Shown: piece by piece, positions 8,245 to 17,800 of the stretch
Position numbering within the stretch: position 1 is the first letter of the stretch
How the letters are laid out: the number at the start of each line of letters is the position of its first letter
Assembly (NCBI GenBank): GCA_038321775.1
Contig: JBBQFI010000010.1
Coordinates: 62,001-126,000 of the forward strand
DNA: 64,000 nt
Reading direction: 5' to 3'
From: JBBQFI01 sp038321775
Lineage (GTDB): Bacteria > Verrucomicrobiota > Verrucomicrobiia > Chthoniobacterales > UBA10450
Notes under the pieces: generated by a model
Told to the model about the DNA's origin: nothing
What the model saw: the letters and a program-made list of their open reading frames with translations, nothing else
Database searches by the model: none
Translations under genes and position numbers: made by a program

Positions 8245-10374
8245 TTATTGCGCAGCAACATGCGGCGCGATGGTTTGAAGTTTATCGAGCACAATACCCT
8301 TGGTCAGAAGCTCAGGAAACGTGATGGGAGACTCGCCCGCGGGATAGAGCACGTAAAATGGGACACCCGGGCGGCCGAATTGTTTCAAAATTTTTGTAAT
8401 GACCGGATCGGCATTGGTCCAATCGGCCTTTAATTTCACGACACCGCTGTGCTGAAAGGCGTTCCGCACTGCCTCGCTTTCGAGTACGGTCGCTTCATTA
8501 AATTTGCAGGTGAGACACCACGCCGCCGTGAAATCGACAAAGACAGAGTGGCCTTGCGCCAATTCGGATTGCAAACGCTCCGGCGTGAACGGTTGCCAAT
8601 CGCCGTGTGTTTGCGTTTCTGAAGCGGACAATTGTGCCGCGCGAAATTTTTCACCAATAAAATAAAACGCGCTTCCGCAGACCAGCAGGAGCATCAGAAG
8701 CAAAACGACAACGCGGGCGCCAGCAGATGCAGTTACCGTGATGAATGTTCCCTTCATCCAACAGACAAGGCTAAGCACGAGCAGAAAAGCGGAGGTCCAA
8801 ACGACAGCATTAACGCCGCGCTCCGCGCCGAGCACGGAAAGCAAAAATAAAAGCGTGGCGAGGAGAAGAAAGCCCATGAGCTGTTTCACGCGCTCCATCC
8901 ATGGGCCGGGTCTAGGCAAAAACTTCAACCACGCGGGTTGCGCAGAAAGCAGGAGATATGGCGCGCTCATGCCCGCCGCAATCGCGACAAACATGAGCAG
9001 AATTACGGCAGACGATTGCGTGAAAGCGAATCCGAGGGCCGACCCAAGAAACGGCGCGGTGCAGGGAGTGGCAAGCACGGTGGCAAAAACGCCCTGGAAA
9101 AATGAACCGGCATCGCCTTCGCGCCCGGTTACGTCCATTAACGTAGCGTTCGCGCTTTGCGGCAGCGCAATTTCAAAAACGCCAAAGAGATTGAGCGCAA
9201 AGACGAGCACAACCGCGCTCATGACGATGACGAAATACGGATTCGTGAACTGAAGCGCCCAGGTCAATTCGTGTCCCGCGATTTTCAAACCGATCAAAAC
9301 CAACGCGAGGCCAATGAACCAAACGAAGATGCCGGCAATAAAGGCGAGGCCGCTGCGCAAGATTCGCGCACGACTTTCGCCGGCGTGCCTAACGAAACCA
9401 AAAATCTTGAGCGAGATGACGGGCAATACGCACGGCATCAGATTCAAAATAAAGCCGCCGAGAAATCCGAAGAGCAGAAATTTTGCGATACCGTTTGAAA
9501 CCGCTGCCATTGGCGCGGAACGAATATTTTCCGTCACGGCGCTGGAGTTAATCATCCATCCGTTGCGATCGCTTCCATTCTCGGCGCGACCAAAAACAAC
9601 GAGGCCGTTGAGGGCTATTATTTTCGATTCCTGAGATTCAAGCGGAACGCGCACCTGGATTTTTCCGTTGCCGCTCGATTCTGTTTTCGGATGACCGACA
9701 ACGACATTGCCCTCGGGGATCGGGAAGAATTCGACCGAAGAATAATTCGAAAGAGCCTGACTGTTGATCGTCAGAATTAAATCCGCACCCTTACGAAGCC
9801 AATTGTAGGAAGCGACCTTTTGATCGGGCCAGGATTGCGGCACCGCACGCTGGTATCGCGTAAACAATTCCTGATTCGCCGGCGCCGTTTGCGATCCGAC
9901 CGGAAGATCGAGCTGAAGCGCGGCTCCTCCCGGAATGCAGATCTTTTCGCAAACAAGCCAACTCGCATCGGCCTTCAGCGTGAAATTTTTTTCTGCGATC
10001 GACGCCGGAGGGGTGATTTGTTGCATGAGCAAAACTTCATCGTGATATCCGTAAATCAGGATATCGCCAGGCTCGTTCAACTTGAGCGGAATCGGCCATT
10101 GAATAGGACCGGTCTTCCAATCGGCGGGCAGCTTCCACTTTATTTCCGTGGGAATGCCCGCATCGCCCGGGAATTTCCAGTAAGTGTGCCAGGCCGGCAC
10201 CATGTGCAGATGTAAGCCAACGGTGAAAGGCTTTCCGGGAACGATCGTCGTGGTGTCGGCGACGATTTCGGCCTTCACCAATTGCCGTCCTTGGTACGTC
10301 TGGCCGTGAGCGACCAGCCCGAAGGTTACGTGCAGCAGCAAAAAAGGAACTGCGCTGAAAATCCGACGCGTCAT
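8245..10374 (-). CDS. dsbD: Thiol:disulfide interchange protein DsbD
   Basis: This 709-residue inner-membrane protein passes electrons from cytoplasmic thioredoxin to periplasmic thiol proteins. Layout: signal peptide (MTRRIFSAVPFLLLHVTFG); N-terminal periplasmic domain (about 25-280) with a paired-Cys region at VCEKICIPGG; an eight-helix DsbD domain starting LNLMPCVLPVISLK with the second Cys in ATPCTAPFLGSALG; and a C-terminal thioredoxin domain with AAWCLTCKFNE. All three cysteine pairs are visible. The internal ATG at 10374 begins the signal peptide and is preferred over a start 36 bases upstream. It lies upstream of, and is probably cotranscribed with, the secreted redoxin. Confidence 0.9.
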   Translation of the reverse strand: MTRRIFSAVPFLLLHVTFGLVAHGQTYQGRQLVKAEIVADTTTIVPGKPFTVGLHLHMVPAWHTYWKFPGDAGIPTEIKWKLPADWKTGPIQWPIPLKLNEPGDILIYGYHDEVLLMQQITPPASIAEKNFTLKADASWLVCEKICIPGGAALQLDLPVGSQTAPANQELFTRYQRAVPQSWPDQKVASYNWLRKGADLILTINSQALSNYSSVEFFPIPEGNVVVGHPKTESSGNGKIQVRVPLESQESKIIALNGLVVFGRAENGSDRNGWMINSSAVTENIRSAPMAAVSNGIAKFLLFGFLGGFILNLMPCVLPVISLKIFGFVRHAGESRARILRSGLAFIAGIFVWFIGLALVLIGLKIAGHELTWALQFTNPYFVIVMSAVVLVFALNLFGVFEIALPQSANATLMDVTGREGDAGSFFQGVFATVLATPCTAPFLGSALGFAFTQSSAVILLMFVAIAAGMSAPYLLLSAQPAWLKFLPRPGPWMERVKQLMGFLLLATLLFLLSVLGAERGVNAVVWTSAFLLVLSLVCWMKGTFITVTASAGARVVVLLLMLLLVCGSAFYFIGEKFRAAQLSASETQTHGDWQPFTPERLQSELAQGHSVFVDFTAAWCLTCKFNEATVLESEAVRNAFQHSGVVKLKADWTNADPVITKILKQFGRPGVPFYVLYPAGESPITFPELLTKGIVLDKLQTIAPHVAAQ

Positions 10375-10475
10375 GACACGCTTACTATCATTGCATAATT
10401 CGGGCGCCACAAATCGAATGCGTGGCAGAGGCGGTTAGAAACGCAACGCTCTGAGTTATCCCGTGGAGCGACCTG

Positions 10476-11060
10476 CTACGGCTGCTGCGCACCAAGCTTG
10501 CTAGGCTGCATATGTTCCTGGATTGCCGATTTAAATTGAAGTGGCGACAGCGCCTTTTTTTCACTTACCTGCGCGTGCTTTTCTTTGGCTATGTTCGTAA
10601 CATCAGTCACAGGCTCGCCGCTCTCATCAGCGACAACCTCCTGCCCACCTTCCACTCGCGCGATACGGAAACGACCGTGCATGATACCGACGAGTGGAAT
10701 GAATTGCGTCCCGTTATGCTCGATGAAGAGAAAATCACGATCGCCGATCTTGAATTTTGGAGCATCGCTTACTTCCATCGTTTGCCCGTCCACAGTTCCA
10801 CCAAGCATGCGCATGGTATAGGAGGCACCAGGATTACCCTTGATCGCATCGCTCACCTTGAACGTAACGTAAGTGACAATGTGACGTTGAGCGCCTTCAC
10901 CTATCCATTGCGAGCGAACATCGGTCACGGAACCTTGGAAAATAACTTCCGCCCGAGCGACTAATTCATCGAACGTCGGCGGAATAACAGTGGTCGCGCG
11001 CAGCGAACCAACGATAGAAAGGAGACATGCGACAGCGACCAGCAAATTCGATTTTTTCAT
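10476..11060 (-). CDS. Secreted protein of unknown function
   Basis: The predicted product has 194 residues with a signal peptide (MKKSNLLVAVACLLSIVGSL, cleavage near RAT). The mature part is beta-rich and begins TTVIPPTFDELVARAEVIFQG, then HIVTYVTFKVSDAIKG and GDRDFLFIEHNG. This resembles small exported proteins found beside matrixin-type proteases in Verrucomicrobia. The matrixin gene is 86 bases upstream on the same strand, so a shared operon is likely. The ATG at 11060 was chosen because it opens at the signal peptide; 30 upstream codons are open but basic and unconserved-looking. Role unknown; export to the periplasm or beyond is inferred from the leader. Confidence 0.75.
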   Translation of the reverse strand: MKKSNLLVAVACLLSIVGSLRATTVIPPTFDELVARAEVIFQGSVTDVRSQWIGEGAQRHIVTYVTFKVSDAIKGNPGASYTMRMLGGTVDGQTMEVSDAPKFKIGDRDFLFIEHNGTQFIPLVGIMHGRFRIARVEGGQEVVADESGEPVTDVTNIAKEKHAQVSEKKALSPLQFKSAIQEHMQPSKLGAQQP

Positions 11061-11146
11061 AAGGGGAGTTCTTTTTATTTTACAAAAACTAAGTTCTCTC
11101 TGTTGCGATTCAACCGGACTTTTTTTGCGCGGTGCTCTTCGCATTT

Positions 11147-12661
11147 TCATTTATCCAAATCATAGAGCTCCACCAGACTCACACCGGTTGTGTTACCGAC
11201 GCCGCGAACAATGGCGGTGTAATTTCCGGGCGCGAGCGTAGCAAGAATGGCGGGCTCTTCTGGGCGGCTTGGTGGAATTCCAGTCGCCGAAATTTGCGCA
11301 GCCTGCGGACTGGCACCCCAGTTGTCGTTAGAGCTAATCAAATTTCCGGCAGAATTGCGCAATTCGAGAAGCGGATTTGCCAGAGCGTTGCTGATCGGAT
11401 TCGTTCCCAGGCCCAGCGATGGACCTGCTGCACGAATCAGAACTTTCTTCGAGCCGGTACCCTGAATAATAAATCCGCAAATAAGCGCTCCCTCACCCGC
11501 GCTAACCCGACCTCGCGTCGAGATATTGATAAGCCGCGCGGCGTTCGCTCCGAGTTCGTAACCTTCGACCAAAGCGACTCCGGTCGTATTGTTCACGCCG
11601 CGTACAATCGCCGTGTAATTCCCTGGTGCGAGCGTAGCGATGATCGCTGATTCCCGCGTATTTGTCGGCGGTATGCCGCTACTCAAAATTTGTGCGTACA
11701 GCGCACTTTGTTGCCAGTCATCATTCGATGCGATCAAAGCACCGGCGGAGTTATGCAATTCCAAAAGCGGATTAGCGAGAGCGCCCGCAACGCCACTCGA
11801 CGCAAGCGAAGGCCCGATCGCACGCAAAATTATTTTCTTCGATTGTGTGCCGGTGATGATAAAGCCACCGATGAGAACGTCGTCATTCGTCCCTACGCGG
11901 AGACGTGTTGAAATATTCACCAGTCTGCTTGTGGGCGCCGTGACGGGAGCGACAGTTGCAGGTGGACCATACATCGATTGCGCGCCGGCTTTGTCGTCCG
12001 CGGAGATCGTCTCTTGATTACTGATAACTGAGTTCATCACCGCCGTGACATGCTGACCAGCGGTGTCGGGATGGTTGAGACCAATCGCATGTCCCAATTC
12101 GTGTAAAAGGACGCGACGGATATCCGCGATCGCGTAACCGTTCGATCCAAACTGAAGCGCTCCTCGATACGAATCAAAATGTTGAGCTGTATTGAACAAC
12201 ACATCCGCTTCCACCATGGAGTTATTCATGGTGGAGTAATACGTGACAGCGAGTGTGCTCGAACCGAAAGACTGCCCAAAAATCGTCGAGGAGAAGGCAA
12301 TTGAATTGACGTGATCACCGGAAGACACCGCCGTTGATGTGTTCACACTGCTCAATTTGATGGCGCCAATGGTCCCATTCCACATCGGAAATACCGGCGC
12401 GACCGCGGCAGCCCACGTCGAATTGCCGTCTTGAAGATGTCCGGTGACCGCTCCCAGCTGCACGTGAAACGTAACGACAGAGCCGTGGGGCCAGGTCCTG
12501 TTTTCCAGTGCGTATCCATGCGACCTGCTCGAAAATGACAAGCTTGCGATCAGGACGAGGAGTGACAATTGGATGAACCTGCGCGTCGGAAACAACTTTT
12601 TGAAAGTGGCTTTCGTATCGAGCGATAAGGGCGTGCGCCCGAGGCGTCTCATAATTACCAT
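11147..12661 (-). CDS. Secreted matrixin-family zinc metalloprotease with two C-terminal beta repeats
   Basis: An exported protease of about 504 residues. A long basic N-region precedes the hydrophobic leader (FIQLSLLVLIASLSFSSRS). The catalytic domain carries the metzincin zinc site HELGHAIGLNH, with three histidines and the Glu base. After residue about 245 come two tandem copies of a 120-residue beta domain, each beginning LVNISTR/RLINISTR and ending GNYTAIVRGV..TTGV.LVE. The copies share motifs such as LRAIGPSL/IRAAGPSL and ANPLLEL. The frame could begin at a TTG seven codons upstream; the ATG is preferred. It is followed by the small secreted protein gene. The repeats probably bind surfaces or polymer substrate; this is inference. 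Confidence 0.85.
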   Translation of the reverse strand: MVIMRRLGRTPLSLDTKATFKKLFPTRRFIQLSLLVLIASLSFSSRSHGYALENRTWPHGSVVTFHVQLGAVTGHLQDGNSTWAAAVAPVFPMWNGTIGAIKLSSVNTSTAVSSGDHVNSIAFSSTIFGQSFGSSTLAVTYYSTMNNSMVEADVLFNTAQHFDSYRGALQFGSNGYAIADIRRVLLHELGHAIGLNHPDTAGQHVTAVMNSVISNQETISADDKAGAQSMYGPPATVAPVTAPTSRLVNISTRLRVGTNDDVLIGGFIITGTQSKKIILRAIGPSLASSGVAGALANPLLELHNSAGALIASNDDWQQSALYAQILSSGIPPTNTRESAIIATLAPGNYTAIVRGVNNTTGVALVEGYELGANAARLINISTRGRVSAGEGALICGFIIQGTGSKKVLIRAAGPSLGLGTNPISNALANPLLELRNSAGNLISSNDNWGASPQAAQISATGIPPSRPEEPAILATLAPGNYTAIVRGVGNTTGVSLVELYDLDK

Positions 12662-12717
12662 AAAAGCAGGTATTATGCGCAACTCCGATTCATTATCGGT
12701 TTTCGCTTTCCTGTCCT

Positions 12718-12773
12718 AAAATGAAACACTTCCTCTACAACTGCCGAGCAACCACCAGCGGAAAAGTGTTTCA
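12718..12773 (-). terminator. Probable intrinsic terminator of the lipoprotein gene
   Basis: Inverted repeat TGAAACACTT / AAGTGTTTCA (10 bp, perfect, 32-base loop that can extend the stem with TTCC/GGAA). Read on the minus strand the stem is followed by TTTT. It lies 47 bases beyond the lipoprotein stop and 57 bases before the matrixin start, so it separates the two genes. Confidence 0.6.
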
Positions 12774-12819
12774 GCTATTTTCTAATCTTCATGCAGAACG
12801 AACACCGTTCGCGTTTTTG

Positions 12820-13338
12820 TTATGGCACGATGAAAATTTTACCTGAGTACGGGTCCTTCGCTTTGCTACCGGCAGGGTAGCCAGTCACATCCACATAACC
12901 GCCATTGGGATCAAATGGACTATAGACATAGCCAGGTTTCCCCGGAACAGGCTTGGCATAGGGAAGCTTGGAAGCCTGCGGAGACGATGCCGCGTGTTGC
13001 GAAGAAGAAGAGGAAGTTTTCGGCCGAGACTCTGATTCGCGATTTGTAGCGCTCTCTCTGTCGACTTCGCTCGTACGACGACGCACTGTTGTTCTTCTAT
13101 TGGGCGGTGGCTGAGTAACAACGGGCTGTCCTGGTGTTCCCACATCTGATCGATAAGTCGTCGTCGTTGTTGTTGTCGTCCTCGCGCCGCTATCGTCGAT
13201 CTGACGACGAACATAATTCGCGGGCGCGTCGATCACGCGAAAAGACGAGACAGCGACAGTGCGCGCGGTCCGGCAGCCAACCAGAAAGAGAGCGCTGAGG
13301 ATTAGGAATCGCACCGCATGAGACATCTGCATTTTCAT
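12820..13338 (-). CDS. Putative lipoprotein with Ser/Thr/Arg-rich linker
   Basis: A 172-residue predicted lipoprotein. The signal peptide ends in a lipobox (LSALFLVGCRT), with acylated Cys near residue 22. The middle is low complexity: eight consecutive threonines, then RRTTVRRRTS and a serine run. The C terminus (KPGYVYSPFDPNGGYVDVTG, then GSKAKDPYSGKIFIVP) looks like a short folded anchor found in other Verrucomicrobia lipoproteins. ATG 13338 was chosen because upstream codons add a polar stretch before the leader; ATG 13332 is equally possible. Threonine codons in the run are mixed ACG/ACA/ACC-type, so the run is not a simple microsatellite. Function unknown. Confidence 0.7.
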   Translation of the reverse strand: MKMQMSHAVRFLILSALFLVGCRTARTVAVSSFRVIDAPANYVRRQIDDSGARTTTTTTTTYRSDVGTPGQPVVTQPPPNRRTTVRRRTSEVDRESATNRESESRPKTSSSSSQHAASSPQASKLPYAKPVPGKPGYVYSPFDPNGGYVDVTGYPAGSKAKDPYSGKIFIVP

Positions 13339-13411
13339 ATAGGGCTTCGAAAAGGTTTCGCAACTCGGCATCATGTTGCGCGTTTGTTTGACGCGCTTCT
13401 ACCGGGAATGT

Positions 13412-14455
13412 TCACTCGGCAACATTTTTCACATCGGCTGCGAATGCTTCGATTGCGTCCTCCGTAACAGAACACGAACACATGATGCGATAGATGTCGG
13501 GTTCGATGAATTTGTAAAATTGCCAGCCGCGATTTTTCAGTCGCTCCACAACCTCATCGCGCATTTGCAGAAAAATTGCATTCGCTTCAGACGGAAAAAC
13601 CACGCTCATCCCATTCGTTCCCTGAAGTTTTTTGCAGAGCGACTTTGCAGCATCGTTGGCTATTTGCGCATTCCGTAACCAAACTCCGTTTCGCAAAAGC
13701 CCCAGCCACGGCGCGGCGAGAAAGCGCATCTTGGAGGCCAGCTGACCGCCTTGTTTCAATCGATAGTCAAACTCGTGCGCCAATTCTTTTCTAAAAAAAA
13801 TCACAAGCTCACCCGGAGCGCCGCCGTTTTTCGTTCCACCAAAACACAAAACATCCACACCGACCTGCCAGCTAATTTCTTTCGGCGCGCATTGCAGCGA
13901 CACCACTGCATTCGCGAAACGCGCGCCATCCATATGCAGATAAAGCGAGCGCGCTTCTGCAAATTCCGAAATCGCACGTAACTCGCCGATCGAATAAACC
14001 GTGCCGAACTCTGTTGCCTGCGTAACGCTGATAGCGCGCGGTTTGGGCGCGTGCAGTTCGGGTTGCCGGGCGATCGTCGCTGCTACGTCATCGAGATCGA
14101 GTTTCCCGTTCGCCCCTTTTGTCGTTAGCAACTTCGAGCCGCCGCTGAAAAATTCCGGACCACCGCATTCGTCTGTCTGAATGTGCGCATTCTCATGACA
14201 AATAATACTGTGAAACGATCGGCACAGCTGCGCGAGCGCGAGTGAGTTCGCGGCCGTCCCATTGGAGATGAGAAAAACTTCGCAGTCGGTTTCGAAAATT
14301 TCACGAACGAGGTCGCAAAGTTGTGCCGTCCACCGGTCTTCACCGTAGGAGGGTACTTCGCCGCGATTAGCGGCCTGCAATTCCGCAAACGCTTCGGGAC
14401 AAATCGCCGCGGTGTTATCGCTCGCAAATTCGTAGCGATCCGGCGGTGATTTCAT
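13412..14455 (-). CDS. ltaE: Low-specificity L-threonine aldolase (PLP-dependent)
   Basis: The 347-residue fold-type I PLP enzyme cleaves L-threonine/allo-threonine to glycine and acetaldehyde. Recognisable elements are the N terminus YEFASDNTAAICPEAF, the NGTAANSLAL phosphate-binding region, the HMDGARFANA motif with the PLP-ring Asp, and the Schiff-base lysine in CFGGTKNGG. Length matches family members (about 340). The ATG at 14455 is preferred: 36 more codons are open upstream, but they overlap a terminator hairpin at 14508-14562. The gene is last on its strand before the divergent 38-residue peptide and putA. A small beta-eliminating lyase acting on another beta-hydroxy amino acid is the main alternative. 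Confidence 0.87.
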   Translation of the reverse strand: MKSPPDRYEFASDNTAAICPEAFAELQAANRGEVPSYGEDRWTAQLCDLVREIFETDCEVFLISNGTAANSLALAQLCRSFHSIICHENAHIQTDECGGPEFFSGGSKLLTTKGANGKLDLDDVAATIARQPELHAPKPRAISVTQATEFGTVYSIGELRAISEFAEARSLYLHMDGARFANAVVSLQCAPKEISWQVGVDVLCFGGTKNGGAPGELVIFFRKELAHEFDYRLKQGGQLASKMRFLAAPWLGLLRNGVWLRNAQIANDAAKSLCKKLQGTNGMSVVFPSEANAIFLQMRDEVVERLKNRGWQFYKFIEPDIYRIMCSCSVTEDAIEAFAADVKNVAE

Positions 14456-14507
14456 CTCGCGCCTTCGGTACGCGATTTCGCCGCGCGCGCAATCGCAGAT
14501 ACCCGCA

Positions 14508-14562
14508 AAAAAGAAATGCCTGGCGAAAATCCCGAGCCCGAAGCTCAGGTATCCGCCAGGCA
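14508..14562 (-). terminator. Intrinsic terminator of the 38-residue peptide gene
   Basis: Perfect 9-bp stem TGCCTGGCG / CGCCAGGCA at 14517-14525 and 14554-14562, with an inner GAGC/GCTC pair. On the minus strand it is followed by TTTCTTTTTT. It lies 27 bases after the small peptide stop and 53 bases before the ltaE ATG. It supports both the reality of the peptide gene and the internal ltaE start. Confidence 0.8.
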
Positions 14563-14588
14563 AATCACCTCTACTTGCTCCCTAACTC

Positions 14589-14705
14589 TTATGTGCAGCC
14601 TCGCAGCAGAAAAAACAAAAGGAGCACTGGGATTGGTATGCCGAGTAACCAAAGCAAAATGTAACCCATCGCGCCCGCTTCTTTGATTCGTTCTTTTAAT
14701 TTCAT
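14589..14705 (-). CDS. Conserved-looking 38-residue membrane peptide
   Basis: This short gene encodes MKLKERIKEAGAMGYILLWL followed by LGIPIPVLLLFFLLRGCT. It has a basic amphipathic head, a single hydrophobic helix with two prolines, and an RGCT end. A good Shine-Dalgarno (AAAAGGAA) sits 7 bases before the ATG, unusual in this window, and a strong terminator follows, so it is probably an independent small transcription unit. Similar YILLWLLGIPIPVLLL peptides occur in diverse bacteria as unnamed small membrane proteins. Function unknown; a stress-induced membrane peptide is one possibility. Confidence 0.75.
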   Translation of the reverse strand: MKLKERIKEAGAMGYILLWLLGIPIPVLLLFFLLRGCT

Positions 14706-14825
14706 GTAGTATTCCTTTTGTTCTCACTGTTATTTCGCATCGCAATTGGTTCCTGCGTGTGTTAGCCAAGCAATTCATCGGCGGATGGCCTTTGCCCAAC
14801 GCCGGAGCCAGTATTATCATCGCGC

Positions 14826-17800
14826 ATGAGTTCACTTCAGATTGAAACCGAGCGGCGCGGCGAGCGTATGTTTCAGCTCGTCGACCGGCATCCCGAATCG
14901 CTTTTTAGCAAAGCCGGTTTCTATCAACGCATGATGGCGCTTTCCATGCGCGACGAACATTTCAAGGTGCAGATGTTCCGGTTCGTTGACGTTCTCGCGT
15001 CGCTTCACCGCGGGAGCGATATCGTGCAGCATCTCGAGGAATATTTTGCCGGCATGCGCGACGGATTTGCTCCCATGGTCCATACCGGCGTCCGGCTGGC
15101 GAAATTCGCTCCCTTCATCAGCGGTGCGCTTTTGCGTTGGAACGTTTCCGGCATGGCACGCCAGTTTATCGCAGGAAAAGATTCTGCCGATGTCATGAAG
15201 ACGTTGCGCAAGCGTCGCAAGGAACGCATCGGTTTCACCGTCGATTTGTTAGGCGAAGCAGTTGTCAGCGAAAAAGAAGCAGACGAGTACGCGGCGCGTT
15301 GTTTCGAATTGCTCGAAGGTCTCGCGCAACAAACGCGCGGCTGGACCGATCCGCTCGGCGTTGATGCGGAACTCTTTCCTGTCGTCAACCTGTCGGTAAA
15401 AATTTCAGCGCTCTATTCGCAAATGAATCCCGCCGATCCGGCGGACGCGATCGCGCATCTCGCGCCGAAGTTACGGCCAATCCTCCGCCGCGCTCGCGAG
15501 CTCGGTGCATTCATCAATTTCGACATGGAGAGTTACGCGCATAAAAATACGACGCTCGAACTTTTCAAAACACTTTTCACTGAAAGCGAATTCCGTGATT
15601 GGCCGCATGCCGGTATCGTCGTCCAAGCGTACCTGCGCGATTCCGGTCGTGATTTGCGCGACCTAATTTCATGGGGTCGCGAACGCGGCACTCGATTCAC
15701 GGTGCGTTTGGTCAAAGGCGCCTACTGGGATTACGAAAAAATTAAAGGGCGCCAAAACGGGTGGCCGATTCCTGTTTTCCTGCAAAAACCGCAGAGCGAT
15801 GCAAATTTCGAAATGCTCACGCGGATTCTTCTGGAAAACGAATCCATCGTCACCGCCGCCTTCGGCTCACACAACGTCCGCAGCATCGCACATGCACAAG
15901 CCATGGCCGAACAGCTCGGGATTGATCGCAGTCGTTTCGAATTTCAATTGCTCTACGGTATGGCGGGACCGATCAAGCGCGCGCTCGTCGATATGGGTTA
16001 TCGGGTACGCGAATACTGTCCCGTCGGTGAATTGCTCCCCGGCATGTCGTATCTCGTTAGGCGACTGCTCGAGAACACATCCAACGAAGGTTTTTTGCGC
16101 GCGAAATTTTCCGATAACGTTTCTGCCGTGGAACTGCTGCGCGACCCGAATGAACTCGTTAGGCAAAACGGCGCGGTCGCTCCGACTGAATCTGTTTCAA
16201 AACGACAATCGACCAATGGTGCGACCCGTGACACTCCGCCGGGCGACACTTATGAGAATGCGCCTCTGGCGAATTTCGTTTACAAACAAAGCCAGGATGC
16301 CATGCGCGCGGCGCTTCAGGATGTGCGCGGCAAACTTGGAAAAAAATACCCGCTCGTCATCGACGGCGAAAAGATTTGGACGAGCGATACGACCGCTTCG
16401 ATCAATCCGACTAAACCATCGCAAGTCGTCGGGGACGTAGCTGCGGCCGGGATTCCGGAAGCGGAACGCGCCGTCGCCGCTGCGCGTAAAGCATTCGATA
16501 AATGGAGCCGAACTCCGTCTGAAGAGCGCGCACAACTTTTGGAGCGCGTCGCCGCGATCATGCAGCGACGGCGTTACGAGCTTTCCGCGATCGAAGTGTT
16601 CGAAGTCGGCAAACCGTGGGCGGAAGCGGATGGCGACATTCGCGAAGCGATGGACTTCTGCCTCTTCTACGCGCAACAGATGCGTTTGATCGGCCGCCCG
16701 CGTTTAACGCAGCACGTTCTCGGCGAAGAGAGTTACCAACATTACTGGCCGCGCGGCGTCGCGCTCATCATCGCGCCATGGAATTTCCCGATGGCGATTT
16801 TGTGCGGAATGGTTACCGCTGCGCTCGTCACCGGCAACACCGTTATCATGAAACCGGCAGAGCAAGCGGCCGTTTGCGGCGCGATGCTCATGGAAATGTT
16901 TGAGGAAGCGGGCGTGCCGCGTGGCGTTGTAAATTTTCTTCCCGGCCACGGCTCGGTCATTGGCGCGCACCTGGTCGATCACAAAGAGATCGACGTGATT
17001 GCTTTCACTGGCTCGCGAGAGGTGGGGCTGAGGATTTGGGAGTCGGCAGGGAAAACGCGGGAAGGTCAGCGCGAATTGAAACGCGTTGTTTGCGAGATGG
17101 GCGGTAAGAATGCCGTTATCGTCGATTCCGATGCGGATCTCGACGAAACAATCGTCGACTCGATTTATTCCGCCTTCGGTTACCAGGGGCAAAAATGTTC
17201 CGCGCTCTCGCGCTTGATCGTCCTCGACGAGAATTACGATCGCGTGATGGAACGTTTGCTTTCTGCAGCCGGCAGTCTTCGCGTGGGAAATCCGGAAGAG
17301 CCTGGCATTACGGTCGGACCCGTGATCGACGAAACCGCGTATCGGCGCATGATGCAAACGATCGAAGCGGGAAAATCGGAAGCGACCTTGGCATTTCAGG
17401 CGACACATATTCCAGCTGAAGGGTTTTTTGTTCCGCCGACAATTTTCACGGACGTGAAGCCGGACAAGAAATTGGCGTGCGAAGAAATTTTCGGGCCGGT
17501 GCTCAGTGTGATTAGAGTGCGCGATCTCGACGAAGCAATCGAAGTAGCGAACAAAACAGACTACGCACTCACCGGTGGATTTTTCTCACGCAGCCCTGCA
17601 AACATCGAGCGCGTGAAAGCCCAACTTGTTGCCGGCAACGTTTACATCAATCGCTCCTGCACCGGCGCGGTCGTCGGGCGACATCCATTCGGCGGATTCA
17701 AAATGAGCGGCGGCGGAACGAAGGCGGGCGGTGGCGATTACCTTTTGAACTTTGTCGTGCCGCGTGTCGTGACCGAAAATATCATGCGCCACGGCTTCGC

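Noticed and set aside
13180..13290. Possible simple repeat in the lipoprotein threonine run
   Set aside because: The codons are mixed and the run is short, so it is read as low-complexity protein sequence, not a microsatellite.
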